Notes under the pieces: generated by a model | What the model was told of the DNA's origin: nothing | The model's input: the letters and a program-made list of their open reading frames with translations, nothing else | The model's database searches: none | In this document: one piece after another, positions 7,921-17,108 of the stretch | How positions within the stretch are numbered: position 1 is the stretch's first letter | Layout of the letters: every line of letters starts with the position of its first letter | NCBI GenBank assembly: GCA_016709875.1 | Contig: JADJLZ010000004.1 | Span: 62,001 to 126,000 of the forward strand | Reading direction: 5' to 3' | Length of the DNA: 64,000 nucleotides | From: Planctomycetota bacterium | GTDB lineage: Bacteria > Planctomycetota > UBA1135 > GCA-002686595 | Position numbers and translations under genes: made by a program

Positions 7921-9486
7921 CTACGCGTCCACAGCCGGCGTGTAGTCCTTCGCGCCGGGCTGCAGCTGTCCCGTCGCGCGCACATACAGGTCGAAGAGCT
8001 TCTGCTCGACCGGGAAGCCGTACTTGCCGCGCTTCAGGCGCCAGCCGGCTGCCTTGCTGAGCAGGTCGCGCATCCACTGCGGGCCTTCGGTCACGTGCTT
8101 GTCGTAGATCGCGGCGGTGTTGTTGTACAGGCGCCAGGTCTCGCGCACGTCCTCGGGCAGCGGCGTGTTGTGCGAGTTGTACTTGTACTCGAAGCACTTG
8201 CCCCAATCGTGGAAGTCCTTCGGCGGCACGTAACCGAGCTTCACGGCGGCGTCAAAGTCCTCGGTGCCGGGGATCGGGCGGAAGGGATAGACCTCCGAGC
8301 CCGCGATCGGGTACTCGTGCTTCACCGCGGCCGCCTGCTTGAGCGTCGCGATCATCGACTCGCGCGTCTCGCCGGGGTAGCCGATGATCCAGAACGTCCC
8401 GGGCACGATGTTGCGCCGCGCGAGTTTGCCGATCGCGAGCGGGATGTTGTCGATCGAGATGAACTTCTTGATGCGCTCCTGCATCTCCTTGGTCCCGGCC
8501 TCGGCGCCGAGCCAGAGCAGGTGGCACTTGGATTCCTCGAGGAGGTCGAGCGTCTCCTCCTTGTACTTCATGATCGTTTCGATCTCGATCGTGCCGTTCC
8601 AGTGGATCGGCACCTTGAGGTCGACGAGCGTCTTGCAGAACTCCTGCGTGCGCTTCTCCCACACGCCCCAGTTGGCGTCCTGGAAGCGCAGCACGTCGAA
8701 CTTGAAGCGCTGCTGCAGTTCGGCGATCTCCTCGGCGAGCTGCTTGCCGGGGATCGACTTCCAGCGCCGACCCGTGATGAGCGGCGAGCAGCAGAAGGTG
8801 CAGGGCTCGGGGCAGCCGAAGCTCGAGAAGTGGCTGAAGGCGCGCGGCGGGTGCTCGGGCGTCCAGTGGCCGGGCAGCGGGAAGCGGTGGCGCACCTTCA
8901 TCTTGGTGGGCTTGACCTGGATCTCCGCGTAGCGCTCGTACTCGAGCAGGTGCCAGGGCACCGGCTTGAACTGGTCGAAGCCGACGACGGCGCGGTGGTC
9001 GGTGTAGACCATGTGCCCGTCGCGCCAGAGCGCGAGGCCGGGGACTTGCGCGAGGTCGGTGCCAGCCTCGAGCGCCTGCACCACTTCGTGGAAGGTGATC
9101 TCGCCCTGGCCGATGCCGACCGCGTCAGCGATGCCGGACTCGAGGTACATCTGCGGGATGACGCTCGGGAACCAGCCGCCCCAGATGATCGGGAGCTTCG
9201 GGAAGCGCTCGCGCACCGCCTTGGCGACGACGTAGCCGTCGTAGACCTGGTAGCCGAGGATGCACGAGCTCGCGAAGCACAACGCGCCGTCGCAGGCCTC
9301 GAGCACCTTCGCGATGTAGTTCGGCTCGATCATCGCGTCGATCAGGACGCACTCGTAGCCGTCGGCGGCCGGGCCGCTGGCGATCTGCAAGAGCTCGAGC
9401 GGCAGCAGGTCCGCGCTGAACATCTCGCCGCGCGTCGGGTCGGCCCGATGCGGCAGGAAGAGTACGATTTTCTTCTTCACGCTCAC
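7921..9486 (-). CDS. B12-binding-domain radical SAM protein (paralog 2)
   Basis: 521 residues. The N-terminal ~190 residues form a Rossmann-like cobalamin-binding-type domain (LFLPHRADP, LLPLELLQIA, WGGWFPSVIPQMYL). The radical SAM core follows with CPEPCTFCC, supplying the CxxxCxxC cluster ligands near residue 240. Late motifs include FWIIGYPGET and PFRPIPGTEDFD. The classic DxHxxG base-off cobalamin motif is not seen. It is a close paralog of the gene 16 bp upstream, with which it forms an operon. The family includes methyltransferases and ring or tail-modifying enzymes; the substrate is unknown. Its 3' end was duplicated downstream, behind the toxin-antitoxin pair. Confidence 0.88.
   Translation of the reverse strand: MSVKKKIVLFLPHRADPTRGEMFSADLLPLELLQIASGPAADGYECVLIDAMIEPNYIAKVLEACDGALCFASSCILGYQVYDGYVVAKAVRERFPKLPIIWGGWFPSVIPQMYLESGIADAVGIGQGEITFHEVVQALEAGTDLAQVPGLALWRDGHMVYTDHRAVVGFDQFKPVPWHLLEYERYAEIQVKPTKMKVRHRFPLPGHWTPEHPPRAFSHFSSFGCPEPCTFCCSPLITGRRWKSIPGKQLAEEIAELQQRFKFDVLRFQDANWGVWEKRTQEFCKTLVDLKVPIHWNGTIEIETIMKYKEETLDLLEESKCHLLWLGAEAGTKEMQERIKKFISIDNIPLAIGKLARRNIVPGTFWIIGYPGETRESMIATLKQAAAVKHEYPIAGSEVYPFRPIPGTEDFDAAVKLGYVPPKDFHDWGKCFEYKYNSHNTPLPEDVRETWRLYNNTAAIYDKHVTEGPQWMRDLLSKAAGWRLKRGKYGFPVEQKLFDLYVRATGQLQPGAKDYTPAVDA
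7925..7981. repeat. 57-bp direct repeat, copy B (inside radical SAM 3' end)
   Basis: This is the partner of 7189..7245 (54/57 identical) and encodes the C-terminal residues of the radical SAM protein. The two copies lie 736 bp apart, start to start, and bracket the DUF433/DUF5615 module. Confidence 0.95.
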
Positions 9487-9502
9487 GTTGGTGGTGGCCC
9501 GC

Positions 9503-11104
9503 TCAGGCGGAGGGGGCGTGCGGCGTCACGCCCGAGGTGGTATCGCGGCGGGAGAGGTCCTTCTGCGTGCGGTGGCCGATGAGCCGCACGTAGACGTGGA
9601 AGAGCTTCTGCTCCAGCGGGAAGGTGTAGTTGTTGCGCTTCAGTCGCCAGCCCGAGATGCGCCGCATCAGCGAACGCACGGGGCCCGCGCCTTCCTGCGC
9701 CAGGCTGTCGTAGAAGGTCGAAGCGACACCGTAGCGCTTCCAGGTGCGGATGATCTCCCAGGGCAGCCCGATGTCGTCGTAGGCGAACTTGTACTCGAGG
9801 CTCGAACCCCACTCCTCGAGGCTGCGCGGGAACTGGTAGCCGAGCTTGACCGCCGTGTCGAAGTCCTCGGTGCCGGGGATCGGGCGGAAGGGGAAGATGT
9901 CCGAGGGCGAGTTGGGGAAGCGGTGCTTGATCTCGGCCGCGACCTTCAGCGTCGCCTGCATCGATTCGAGCGACTCGCCCGGATAGCCGATGATCCACGA
10001 GAGGCCGGTCTGGATGCCGCGCGCGTTGAGGCGCTCGACGGACTTCACCAGGTCGCGCTCGAGCTGGATGTCCTTCTTGATCTTCTTCTGCTGCTCCTGG
10101 CTGCCGGCTTCGGCGCCCATCGGAGCGAGGTGGAAGCGCGACTTGCCGAGCAGATCGAGCGTCTCTTCCTTGTAGCGCGCGATCGTCTCGATCTCGAAGG
10201 TGCCGTTCCACCAGAAGGGCGAGCCCGCGGCGATCACGCCCTCGCAGAATTCCTTGGTGCGCTTCTCGTGCACACCGAAGTTCGCGTCCTGGAAACGCAC
10301 GATGTTGAACTTGAAGCGGTCGTGGCAGGCGAGCACGCGTTCGGCCAGCGTCGACCCGCCGATCGCCTTCCAACGCCGGTCGGTGACGATCGGCGAGCAG
10401 CAGAAGGTGCAGGGCTCGGGGCAGCCGAAGCTCGAGAAGTAGCTGAACCCGCGCAGCGGCGTGCCGGCCGGCATGTCCCAGGGATCGGCGTACTTGTGGC
10501 GCACCTTCCAGCCGTGCGACTGGTCGTTCTGCAGCGCGACGTACTTCTCGAAGTCGAGCAGGTGCCAGGGTGCGTCGGGCAGCGTCTCGTAGCCGACCAC
10601 CGGTCGGTGTGCCGTGTAGACCGGCCGACCGTCGCGCCACACGCACAGACCCGGCACTTCGGCGAGGTCGGTGCCGTTCTCCAGCGCCTGCACGACCTCC
10701 CAGAAGGTGAGCTCGCCCTGTCCGAGTCCGACCGCGTCCGCGATGCCCTCGCGGAAGTAGATCTCGGGCTGCACGCTCGGGAACCAGCCGCCCCAGATGA
10801 TCGGGAGCTTCGGGAACTTCGCGCGCACCGCCTTCGCCACGCGCGCGCCGTGCGCAACCTGGAAACCCAGGATGCACGAGCTCGCGAAGCACAGCGCGCC
10901 GTCGCAGGCCTCGAGCACCTTGGCCAGGTAGTCGGGCTCGATCATCGCGTCGATCAGCACGCACTCGTACCCGTTCGCGTCCGGGAGCGCCGCGATCTGC
11001 AGCAACTCCAGCGGCGTCAGGTCGGCGCTGACGCGCACGCCCTGGTCCGGATCCGCGCGGTGCGGAAGGAACAGGACGATGCGTTTCTTGGGCTGGCTCA
11101 TCAC
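9503..11104 (-). CDS. B12-binding-domain radical SAM protein (paralog 1)
   Basis: 533 residues with the same architecture as the downstream gene: N-terminal cobalamin-binding-like domain (IVLFLPHRADPDQG, LTPLELLQIAALP, WGGWFPSVQPEIY), then the radical SAM cluster CPEPCTFCCSP, SWIIGYPGESLES and PFRPIPGTEDFD. The two proteins align along their whole length, so they come from a tandem duplication and probably act on related substrates or as successive steps. No pathway gene next to them names the substrate. This is the first gene of the pair; about 190 bp without a gene lie upstream. Confidence 0.88.
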   Translation of the reverse strand: MMSQPKKRIVLFLPHRADPDQGVRVSADLTPLELLQIAALPDANGYECVLIDAMIEPDYLAKVLEACDGALCFASSCILGFQVAHGARVAKAVRAKFPKLPIIWGGWFPSVQPEIYFREGIADAVGLGQGELTFWEVVQALENGTDLAEVPGLCVWRDGRPVYTAHRPVVGYETLPDAPWHLLDFEKYVALQNDQSHGWKVRHKYADPWDMPAGTPLRGFSYFSSFGCPEPCTFCCSPIVTDRRWKAIGGSTLAERVLACHDRFKFNIVRFQDANFGVHEKRTKEFCEGVIAAGSPFWWNGTFEIETIARYKEETLDLLGKSRFHLAPMGAEAGSQEQQKKIKKDIQLERDLVKSVERLNARGIQTGLSWIIGYPGESLESMQATLKVAAEIKHRFPNSPSDIFPFRPIPGTEDFDTAVKLGYQFPRSLEEWGSSLEYKFAYDDIGLPWEIIRTWKRYGVASTFYDSLAQEGAGPVRSLMRRISGWRLKRNNYTFPLEQKLFHVYVRLIGHRTQKDLSRRDTTSGVTPHAPSA

Positions 11105-11293
11105 GGTGCGGGGCTGGGGCTGGAGAGCTTGTCGGCGCTTCGCGGTCTGACGCGAAAGCTGACGTTAACGTGCGGTTCTTCTCACTGATCCTACCTTGCC
11201 CTAGGCACCGCGGACGGCGCCTGGGACGGCGGGGCGGTCCTCGGTGAGGGAGCCCGCGGGAAAGTCTACCGGAAAGGGCGTCCGCGGGGCGGC

Positions 11294-12568
11294 TCAGCCG
11301 CCGGGAGGGACGCCGTTGCCGCCCAGCGGGTTGATCGGCCCGTTGGGGTCACCCTTGACCGGGCCGGCCTTGTAGGCCTCCTTGGCCCAGGTGCGCCACT
11401 CTTCCTCGAACTCGGGGTAGCTGAAGCCGAAGTGCTCCTTGAACTTCTCGCGGAAGTAGTCGGGCAGGTTCGATCCGGTCGGCATGCCCTGCTTGTCCAC
11501 TTGCCCCTTCAGCGCCCAGATGAACTTTCCGAAGTTCTCGGGCTGCTTCGTGATCAGGAAATCGATCATCGACCAGGTCGTGAAGTGGTGGGGGAGCTTG
11601 AACTCGGCGTAGCTCTTGAGGCCCATCATCTCCGCGAGGTGCGGGCAGTCGTTGCCGTTGATGAGCTTCAACACCTCGGGCTTCCAGTTCTCCTTGCGGG
11701 TCATGTCCGCGATCCCGCCCTCGCCCGAGTCGAAGGTGTTGTACTTGGGATTGATGTCGCGCTCCATCCAGTGCGAGAGTCCCTCGTGGAACCAAACGGG
11801 CGTGTCGTAGTTGTAGTGCTGCAGCCCGTCGAGGAAGTTGTGCGTGAGGTTGAAGGCGAGGTTGCCAAAGAGCGCCTGGTCGTCGCGCAGCTGGCCTTCC
11901 ATGGCGTGGCAGTAGTAGCCCAGCACACCGCGCACGATGTTGTGCTCGCGGTGGCCGACCTTGAGCTGCAGGCCGAAGTTGTCGGTCAGGAACTCGGTGT
12001 AGGTGGGCTGGTTCGCGAGCACCAGCCACTCGTACTTCTCCTTCATGCCGAGGTAGGGACCCTCGCCGGTGTACGAGCCCTTGGCCCATTTGCCGCTGCC
12101 GTCGGAGAAGGTCGCCTCCTTGCCGTCGATGATGTTCAGGAACTTGTCGAGGATGTCGTGCGCGCGCTGCGCGAAGAGGTGCGTGCGCAACCAGGGGTCG
12201 AGCACGCCCGTGTCGGGCTTGACGTCGGGCAGGACCTTCTTGAGGCGCATGAGCTCGGCGACGTACTTCTTCTTCTCCTCGGGCTTGATCTTGTACTCGC
12301 GCAGCCCGAAGCCGATGCGGAAGAAGTCGGTCTCGATCCAGCGGATCTCGGTCGTCGGCAGCGCGGCGTCGATCTTCGTCGTCTCGCTCTTGCCGAAGGC
12401 GAAGGGTCCGTGCGAGACGATGCCCGCGGCCTTCATCTTCTCCGGGTCCCCATGGCAGTAGGGGCACTCGGTCGGGTCGGTGGGCTTCTTCTTCTGCGCG
12501 ACGGCGGGCGCCGAGGCGACGAGCGCGAACGCGAGGAGCGCGAGCGCGGCCAGGATTCGCTGCTTCAT
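11294..12568 (-). CDS. Exported gluzincin-like (DUF1570/peptidase-MA-like) protein
   Basis: 424 residues from the ATG at 12568, with a clear signal peptide (LAALALLAFALVASAPAVA). CPYCHGDPEKM just after it carries a CxxCH motif that could bind heme or metal. A gluzincin-like region follows: NLTHNFLDGLQHY, then PVWFHEGLSHWMER, and an end FEEEWRTWAKE. A true HExxH is absent (HEGLSH has one residue too many), so activity is doubtful. It is the last gene of a tightly packed four-gene operon. The E-x-x-W-x-x-W tail also occurs in four other exported proteins of this window. Confidence 0.65.
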   Translation of the reverse strand: MKQRILAALALLAFALVASAPAVAQKKKPTDPTECPYCHGDPEKMKAAGIVSHGPFAFGKSETTKIDAALPTTEIRWIETDFFRIGFGLREYKIKPEEKKKYVAELMRLKKVLPDVKPDTGVLDPWLRTHLFAQRAHDILDKFLNIIDGKEATFSDGSGKWAKGSYTGEGPYLGMKEKYEWLVLANQPTYTEFLTDNFGLQLKVGHREHNIVRGVLGYYCHAMEGQLRDDQALFGNLAFNLTHNFLDGLQHYNYDTPVWFHEGLSHWMERDINPKYNTFDSGEGGIADMTRKENWKPEVLKLINGNDCPHLAEMMGLKSYAEFKLPHHFTTWSMIDFLITKQPENFGKFIWALKGQVDKQGMPTGSNLPDYFREKFKEHFGFSYPEFEEEWRTWAKEAYKAGPVKGDPNGPINPLGGNGVPPGG

Positions 12569-12575
12569 CTGCACC

Positions 12576-13484
12576 TCAGAGCCGGTCCTTCCACTTCTTG
12601 GCCTCTTCGATCGCGGTGAAGGCCGAGAGGTCCTTCAGCGGCAGTTCGCCGTCCACGATCCCGCGCAGGGCGTTGATCGCCGCGACGCGGATCGAGTTGT
12701 CGCTCTCGTCGAGCATGGGCTTGATCTTGCCGATGACCGACTTGTCGCCGCAGCCGCCGAGCAGGTTGAGCGCGGCCACGCGGATCTTGCGGTCCTGGTC
12801 GTCCAGGCTCTTCGAGAGGGCGGCTGTCGCGTCCGGCCCGCGCACGCCTTCGAGCGCGATGCGCATCTCCTGGCCCTTCTTGTCCCAGCGCTTCATCGCC
12901 TGCGCGATCAGCGTGTCGAGGCCCTTGATGCAGCCGGCGGAGCAGGCGCACAGGGCCGCGGCGTAGCGCTCGTCGGGGTCGGCCTTCTCGCCCTGCTTCT
13001 CGACGCGCGCCCAGGCGGCCTCGGCCTCGGCGCGGATGCCCCGGTCGGGGAACACACCCGCACGCCACATCACCATCACGCGTTCGTCGAGCGATTTCGA
13101 GGCAAAGCGCGGCGCCAAGAGGCGCGTCTGGTCGGCCTGGATCAGGTCGAGCAACAGCGCGCGCAGGCGTTCGTGCGCTTCCGGCGCTCGTTCGCGTGCG
13201 TAGCGGTCGAGCAGGAAGGGAACAGCGCTCGTGCCGCAGGCGAGCAGCGCGTCCTGCGCCTGCTTTTCCATCTCGTCCGTGCGCGCCTTGCACAGGCGCT
13301 CGATGTCCACCTCGAGCTGGTGCTGGTCGGCGGGCTTGGGCCAGGCGCTCAGGTACTCGATCTTCGCCGGCGCCTGCTTGGGCGCGTCGGTGGGAGGGTC
13401 CTGCGCGGGAACGCAGTGCGCGGGTTGGGCGAGGCCCGACAGACACGCGAGGCCGACAAACAGGGAAAGCAGACGGTTCTTCAC
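12576..13484 (-). CDS. Exported HEAT-repeat protein
   Basis: 302 residues from a GTG start at 13484, preceded by AGGAG and overlapping the upstream gene's stop by 4 bp. There is an N-terminal signal (LLSLFVGLACLSGLAQP) followed by helical repeats. The C-terminal half has recognisable HEAT/PBS-type units (DATAALSKSLDDQDRKIRVAAL, then a second ending SIRVAAINAL). Such repeats are protein-binding scaffolds. The protein is probably periplasmic; its partners may be the other exported products of the same operon, but this is inference. Confidence 0.75.
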   Translation of the reverse strand: MKNRLLSLFVGLACLSGLAQPAHCVPAQDPPTDAPKQAPAKIEYLSAWPKPADQHQLEVDIERLCKARTDEMEKQAQDALLACGTSAVPFLLDRYARERAPEAHERLRALLLDLIQADQTRLLAPRFASKSLDERVMVMWRAGVFPDRGIRAEAEAAWARVEKQGEKADPDERYAAALCACSAGCIKGLDTLIAQAMKRWDKKGQEMRIALEGVRGPDATAALSKSLDDQDRKIRVAALNLLGGCGDKSVIGKIKPMLDESDNSIRVAAINALRGIVDGELPLKDLSAFTAIEEAKKWKDRL

Positions 13485-14173
13485 GGGGCTCCTCTTCGAA
13501 AGCGGTATTGCCAGGCGGTCGGCACGAGCTCCCGCCAGCTCTCGTCGACGTACTCCAGCTTCGAGCGATCGAGCTGGGCGTCGATTTGCGCGCGCGCCTG
13601 GTCCTTGGGGACGTAGGGAAAGTCGTAGGACTGGATCGTGAGTTCGACCTGACCCGGCAGCTGCGCGGTGCTGCGCTCCTGGACGCGCGCGATGTGGAAG
13701 CAGCCGGCGGTCTCGAGGATCGGCGTCCAGTGGCCATCCTCGCTTTGGAACGCGGCAGTCCACAGCTCGATTCCCAGGTCGAGGATCCGGCCCTGCTTCT
13801 CGAGCATCTGCGGCCCCGGCGCGGGCGCGGCGGGATCCAGGCCCTTGTCGAGCGTCGTGCGCCACTGCGTGGCGAGCCTCAGCGCCTCGTCGCGCGCCGC
13901 GGGATCGATCGCGCGCGCCGCGCAACGCGGCAGTACGATGTTGGTCAGTGCGAGCCGGCGCAACTGCACGATCGAGTCGCGCGGCTCGAGCAGCGCGATC
14001 ATGCCCGCCGCCTCGTCCACCTCGCTCTCCAGGATCGGCTGGCCGTCGAGCGCGAGCACGGTGCCCGCGGGCCAGCTCTTGGCGGGCTGCACCTGGGCCT
14101 TCCCGCACGCCACCGCGATCAGCACGGCGCAGGCGAGGACGCCCGCGCGGATCTCCTGGCTCCCGCGCCTCAC
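13481..14173 (-). CDS. SurA-like periplasmic lipoprotein (possible peptidyl-prolyl isomerase relative)
   Basis: 230 residues. The N-terminus is a lipoprotein signal with lipobox-like VACG near residue 23. TVLALDGQPILESEVDEA resembles the 'xVNGxxIxxxEvd' opening of SurA/PrsA chaperones. The end, AFQSEDGHWTPILETAGCFHIARVQER, resembles a reduced parvulin domain. No complete parvulin active site can be claimed. It starts with GTG and overlaps genes on both sides by 4 bp, so it is translationally coupled in the operon. Confidence 0.55.
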   Translation of the reverse strand: MRRGSQEIRAGVLACAVLIAVACGKAQVQPAKSWPAGTVLALDGQPILESEVDEAAGMIALLEPRDSIVQLRRLALTNIVLPRCAARAIDPAARDEALRLATQWRTTLDKGLDPAAPAPGPQMLEKQGRILDLGIELWTAAFQSEDGHWTPILETAGCFHIARVQERSTAQLPGQVELTIQSYDFPYVPKDQARAQIDAQLDRSKLEYVDESWRELVPTAWQYRFRRGAP

Positions 14174-14889
14174 TCCGCCTGCGCGCCCCCCTGCCGCTGT
14201 TCCTGCTCGCTGGGCGAGTCGAAGCAGTTCACGAAGCGCAGCGTGTTGCGCAGCACGAACTGGTAGGCCTCGAGCACCTGCCGCTCGAGCACCTCGAGTC
14301 CGCGTTCGACGAGCACGGGCCCGAAGGAGGCCTGGTTCTCGATGTACAGCGAGCGCGGATCGCTGCTGAAGGACTCGATGCGCAGCGCGTAGGCGCTCGG
14401 TTCTCCCTCCTGAGCGGGGAAGGCCAGGCGGATGCCGAACAGTTGCGGTTCGCGGCCGAAGCTCTGCGTCTGGTTCCCGAAGCCGAACATGCCGTTCTTC
14501 AGAAACGTGCGGCTGTCCTTGAAGTGGCGCGGGTTGACGAGCGTGCGCACGGTGACCTGTTGGCCGGTGAAGACCTGGATCCCGCGCGCCTCGACGACCA
14601 TCTCGCTCACCACGCGCACCTGGCGCGCGAAGTCGTCGGGGGTGAGGCTCGTGAGCTCCTCCCGGAACTGGAAGCGGTCGGGCAGGAAGGCGGCGTACGA
14701 GGCCGCCCCTGGTTGTGCGACCGGGTTCGAGAGCACCGCGCCCGCTGGAGTCACCGAGAAGCTCGAGTAGGCCGGGTCTCCGTCCTCGTACATGCGATTG
14801 TGGACCCGCTGCACGAGGGAGGGATCCGGCGCCATGGGCGGATGCAGCAGCTCGGCCAGGAGGGCGACAGTGCGGGGGTTGTACGACAT
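14170..14889 (-). CDS. Unknown protein, first gene of the exported-protein operon
   Basis: 239 residues; no family recognised. It starts at the ATG at 14889 (MSYNPRTVALLAEL). No signal peptide or membrane segment is visible. A central part (VTVRTLVNPRHFKDSRTFL, FGFGNQTQSFGREPQLFG) is rich in Arg, Phe and Gly. It contains one Cys, near the C-terminus (RFVNCFDS). The stop overlaps the GTG start of the SurA-like gene by 4 bp, so all four operon members appear to be made in fixed proportion. Confidence 0.6.
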   Translation of the reverse strand: MSYNPRTVALLAELLHPPMAPDPSLVQRVHNRMYEDGDPAYSSFSVTPAGAVLSNPVAQPGAASYAAFLPDRFQFREELTSLTPDDFARQVRVVSEMVVEARGIQVFTGQQVTVRTLVNPRHFKDSRTFLKNGMFGFGNQTQSFGREPQLFGIRLAFPAQEGEPSAYALRIESFSSDPRSLYIENQASFGPVLVERGLEVLERQVLEAYQFVLRNTLRFVNCFDSPSEQEQRQGGAQAE

Positions 14890-15192
14890 GGGCTGGGACA
14901 CGGGCCGCGGGGATGCGGTTCCTAGCGCCGGGAATGTGCCTACACTACCAGGAAACACCTTCGCAGCCGCGCTGCCGCACGCGCTGCGGCGGGCGCAGCG
15001 CGTGTCTGTGCCCGGAAAAAAACTTTTCACGCGCCAGCGGCTGGCCGCGTAGGCTGGTTCCCCCCAAAAAGTCGCATTCGCGGACGCGGATCCCCGCCCG
15101 CGGAGAGCAGGGAACTCGAGGCCTCCCCCGGCCGTCAGCCGCAGTAGTCTTCCCTGCAAGCACGCACGCCCTCGCGCCACGAATCCAACGCC
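14890..15192. promoter_or_regulatory. Divergent intergenic region
   Basis: These 303 bp separate two divergent transcription units and must hold both promoters. An A/T-rich patch near 15014-15030 (GGAAAAAAACTTTTCACG) is the only low-GC stretch. An 8-bp inverted repeat pairs 14968..14975 with 14995..15002. No promoter consensus can be assigned with confidence. Confidence 0.35.
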
Positions 15193-17076
15193 ATGAAGAC
15201 CCAACTCTCGACCCTGCTGCTCGCGCTCCCCGCCTGGCTCGCACCGAGCGCCTCCGCCACACCCCTGGTCCAGGGCGTGGGACCCAGCCCCACCGGAGCG
15301 GTGGACACGAAGACCTCGATGTTTGGCGACCCGCTCTACGTGAACGGCCGCCGCGTGAGCGACGACGAGATCAAGCTCGCGATCCTCTACGGGCCCTGCC
15401 GCGCGCAGATCGACCTGGCCAAGCTCGGCATGATCATCGAGGACGAGATCACGCGCGAGTGCCAGGAGAAGGCCGAGGCCGAGGTCGCGGCGAAGGAGAA
15501 GGAACAGCCCTTCGCGAGCGCCGAGGAGCGCGCCAAGGCCAAGCAGGCCGCGGAAGAGCGTCTCTCCTCGCTGCTGCACGAGAAGTACCGCGTCAGCGAC
15601 GACGAGTTCGAGGCGGAGTACCAGTACAACGTCGACGACTTCAAGAAGAGCTATCCGGTGCTCGACATCGGCGCCGAGATCTGCCGCGCGTACCGCTCGG
15701 TGGACTGGTATCGCGAGCAGCTGCGCCAGCAGATGTACTTCGACCGCGTCTTCCTGCCGGCCAACCCGGCCGACTGGCCGCCGACCTCCACCGAGTCGAT
15801 CCGCGCCGACCCGGCCGGCGGCGCGCTGCTCTTGCCCGACGCCGAGCAGAGCTACCAGTCGCGCCTCAAGGCAGCCGAGAAGAACGACGGCAAGCTGCCG
15901 CGCGAGGATCCGCTCTACATGACGTTCCTGCGCCAGATCGTGCGCGACTCGATGACGAACCTGATGACGTTCAAGACGCACCCCGCGAAGATCGATCCGA
16001 AGATCGCGCTCTGGGGCGACGCCAACGGAGACGGCAAGCCCGAGGTCGCGCTCTCCATCGAAGAGCTCTGGGACAAGGTCCAGGACACGGTCAACGAGAC
16101 CGAGATCCAGGAGGCCAAGCAGTGGTACATCTCCTCGATCGCGGTGCACGACCGCCTCGCGAAGGACGGCGCACTGCTCTCCGAGGCGGATGGCCAGCAG
16201 GTCATCGATGAGCTCACCAGCGGCTTCGAGGGCAATACGATCACGCTCGAGCAGATGGCGACGAAGACCTACTTCTTCCCCTCGGTCGAGTCCTTCATCG
16301 ACTACTTCCAGATGCGCGAAGGCTACCGGCGCATGATCGCGCCCAAGCTCGAACCCGGCCCGGGCGGCGAGCTCTCGCCCGTGCTGCACGACTACTTCGA
16401 CCGCGCCAACCGTGTGATGGGCCTGGGCATGATCGACTGCGAGGTCCTGCTCGTGTCGGCCATGGACATCCCGCGCTTCCGCTGGAAGAAGAACGGCTGG
16501 GCCGAGGCCAAGCGCATCTCCACCGAGCTGCGCGCCGACGTCGAGAAGAACCTCAAGGACTACAACGAGCAGCGCGCCGCCGCGGCTGCCGCGCAGGCTC
16601 AGGGCAAGGAGTTCACCCCCGAGAAGCCGGTGCCCGAGCCCTACCGCTTCTGGTCGCAGCTCGTCGATGACCACAGCGAGTACTGGGATCCGCCGCCGCC
16701 GGAGCAGCACGACGGCAAGAACCAGCACGCCTCCGACGTCGGCTACAAGAAGAAGGGCCGCTTCGGCCCGCGCTACCGCAACGACCTGATCAGCTACGTG
16801 GGCGAGACCGCCTATACCGAGTGGGTCACGGGCGATTGCATCACCGACCGCATGTTCTTCGACCAGGGCGAGAACACCGTGGCCGGCCCGTACAAGGGCC
16901 CCCTCGGCTACTACATCACCCGCGTCAACCGTCGCACGCCGCCCTCGCGGCCGCTGAACCTCTCTGAGCCGCGCCACATGCAGCTGCTCAAGGACGACTA
17001 CCTGCGCTGGGCTTTCGACCAGTACACGAAGGAAGCCGTCGCGAAGGCCGAGGTCCGCGGCTGGCATCCCAACTGA
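15193..17076 (+). CDS. Large exported SurA/PpiC-like protein
   Basis: 627 residues with a signal peptide ending around PSASA. The mature N-terminus has LYVNGRRVSDDEIKLAILYG and repeated charged helices, similar to the SurA/trigger-factor N-domain. A very acidic/basic helical middle follows. The end, AGPYKGPLGYYITRVNRRTPP, is the kind of strand seen at the close of parvulin domains. It is probably a periplasmic chaperone or PPIase-like factor, but a canonical parvulin active site is not evident. It is divergent from the operon at 11294-14889, whose SurA-like member may be related. A strong hairpin follows the stop. Confidence 0.6.
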   Translation: MKTQLSTLLLALPAWLAPSASATPLVQGVGPSPTGAVDTKTSMFGDPLYVNGRRVSDDEIKLAILYGPCRAQIDLAKLGMIIEDEITRECQEKAEAEVAAKEKEQPFASAEERAKAKQAAEERLSSLLHEKYRVSDDEFEAEYQYNVDDFKKSYPVLDIGAEICRAYRSVDWYREQLRQQMYFDRVFLPANPADWPPTSTESIRADPAGGALLLPDAEQSYQSRLKAAEKNDGKLPREDPLYMTFLRQIVRDSMTNLMTFKTHPAKIDPKIALWGDANGDGKPEVALSIEELWDKVQDTVNETEIQEAKQWYISSIAVHDRLAKDGALLSEADGQQVIDELTSGFEGNTITLEQMATKTYFFPSVESFIDYFQMREGYRRMIAPKLEPGPGGELSPVLHDYFDRANRVMGLGMIDCEVLLVSAMDIPRFRWKKNGWAEAKRISTELRADVEKNLKDYNEQRAAAAAAQAQGKEFTPEKPVPEPYRFWSQLVDDHSEYWDPPPPEQHDGKNQHASDVGYKKKGRFGPRYRNDLISYVGETAYTEWVTGDCITDRMFFDQGENTVAGPYKGPLGYYITRVNRRTPPSRPLNLSEPRHMQLLKDDYLRWAFDQYTKEAVAKAEVRGWHPN

Positions 17077-17108
17077 GCGGAGTGCACGCGGGCGTCGAGC
17101 CCACAGCG

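Noticed and set aside
9503..11188. Long plus-strand open frames antisense to the radical SAM genes and to many others
   Set aside because: High GC keeps antisense frames open; these are Arg/Ala/Glu-rich with no motifs, while the minus strand encodes recognisable enzymes.
12375..12490. c-type cytochrome assignment for the gluzincin-like protein because of CPYCH
   Set aside because: A single CxxCH right after the signal peptide with no cytochrome fold is weak; noted as possible heme or metal site only.
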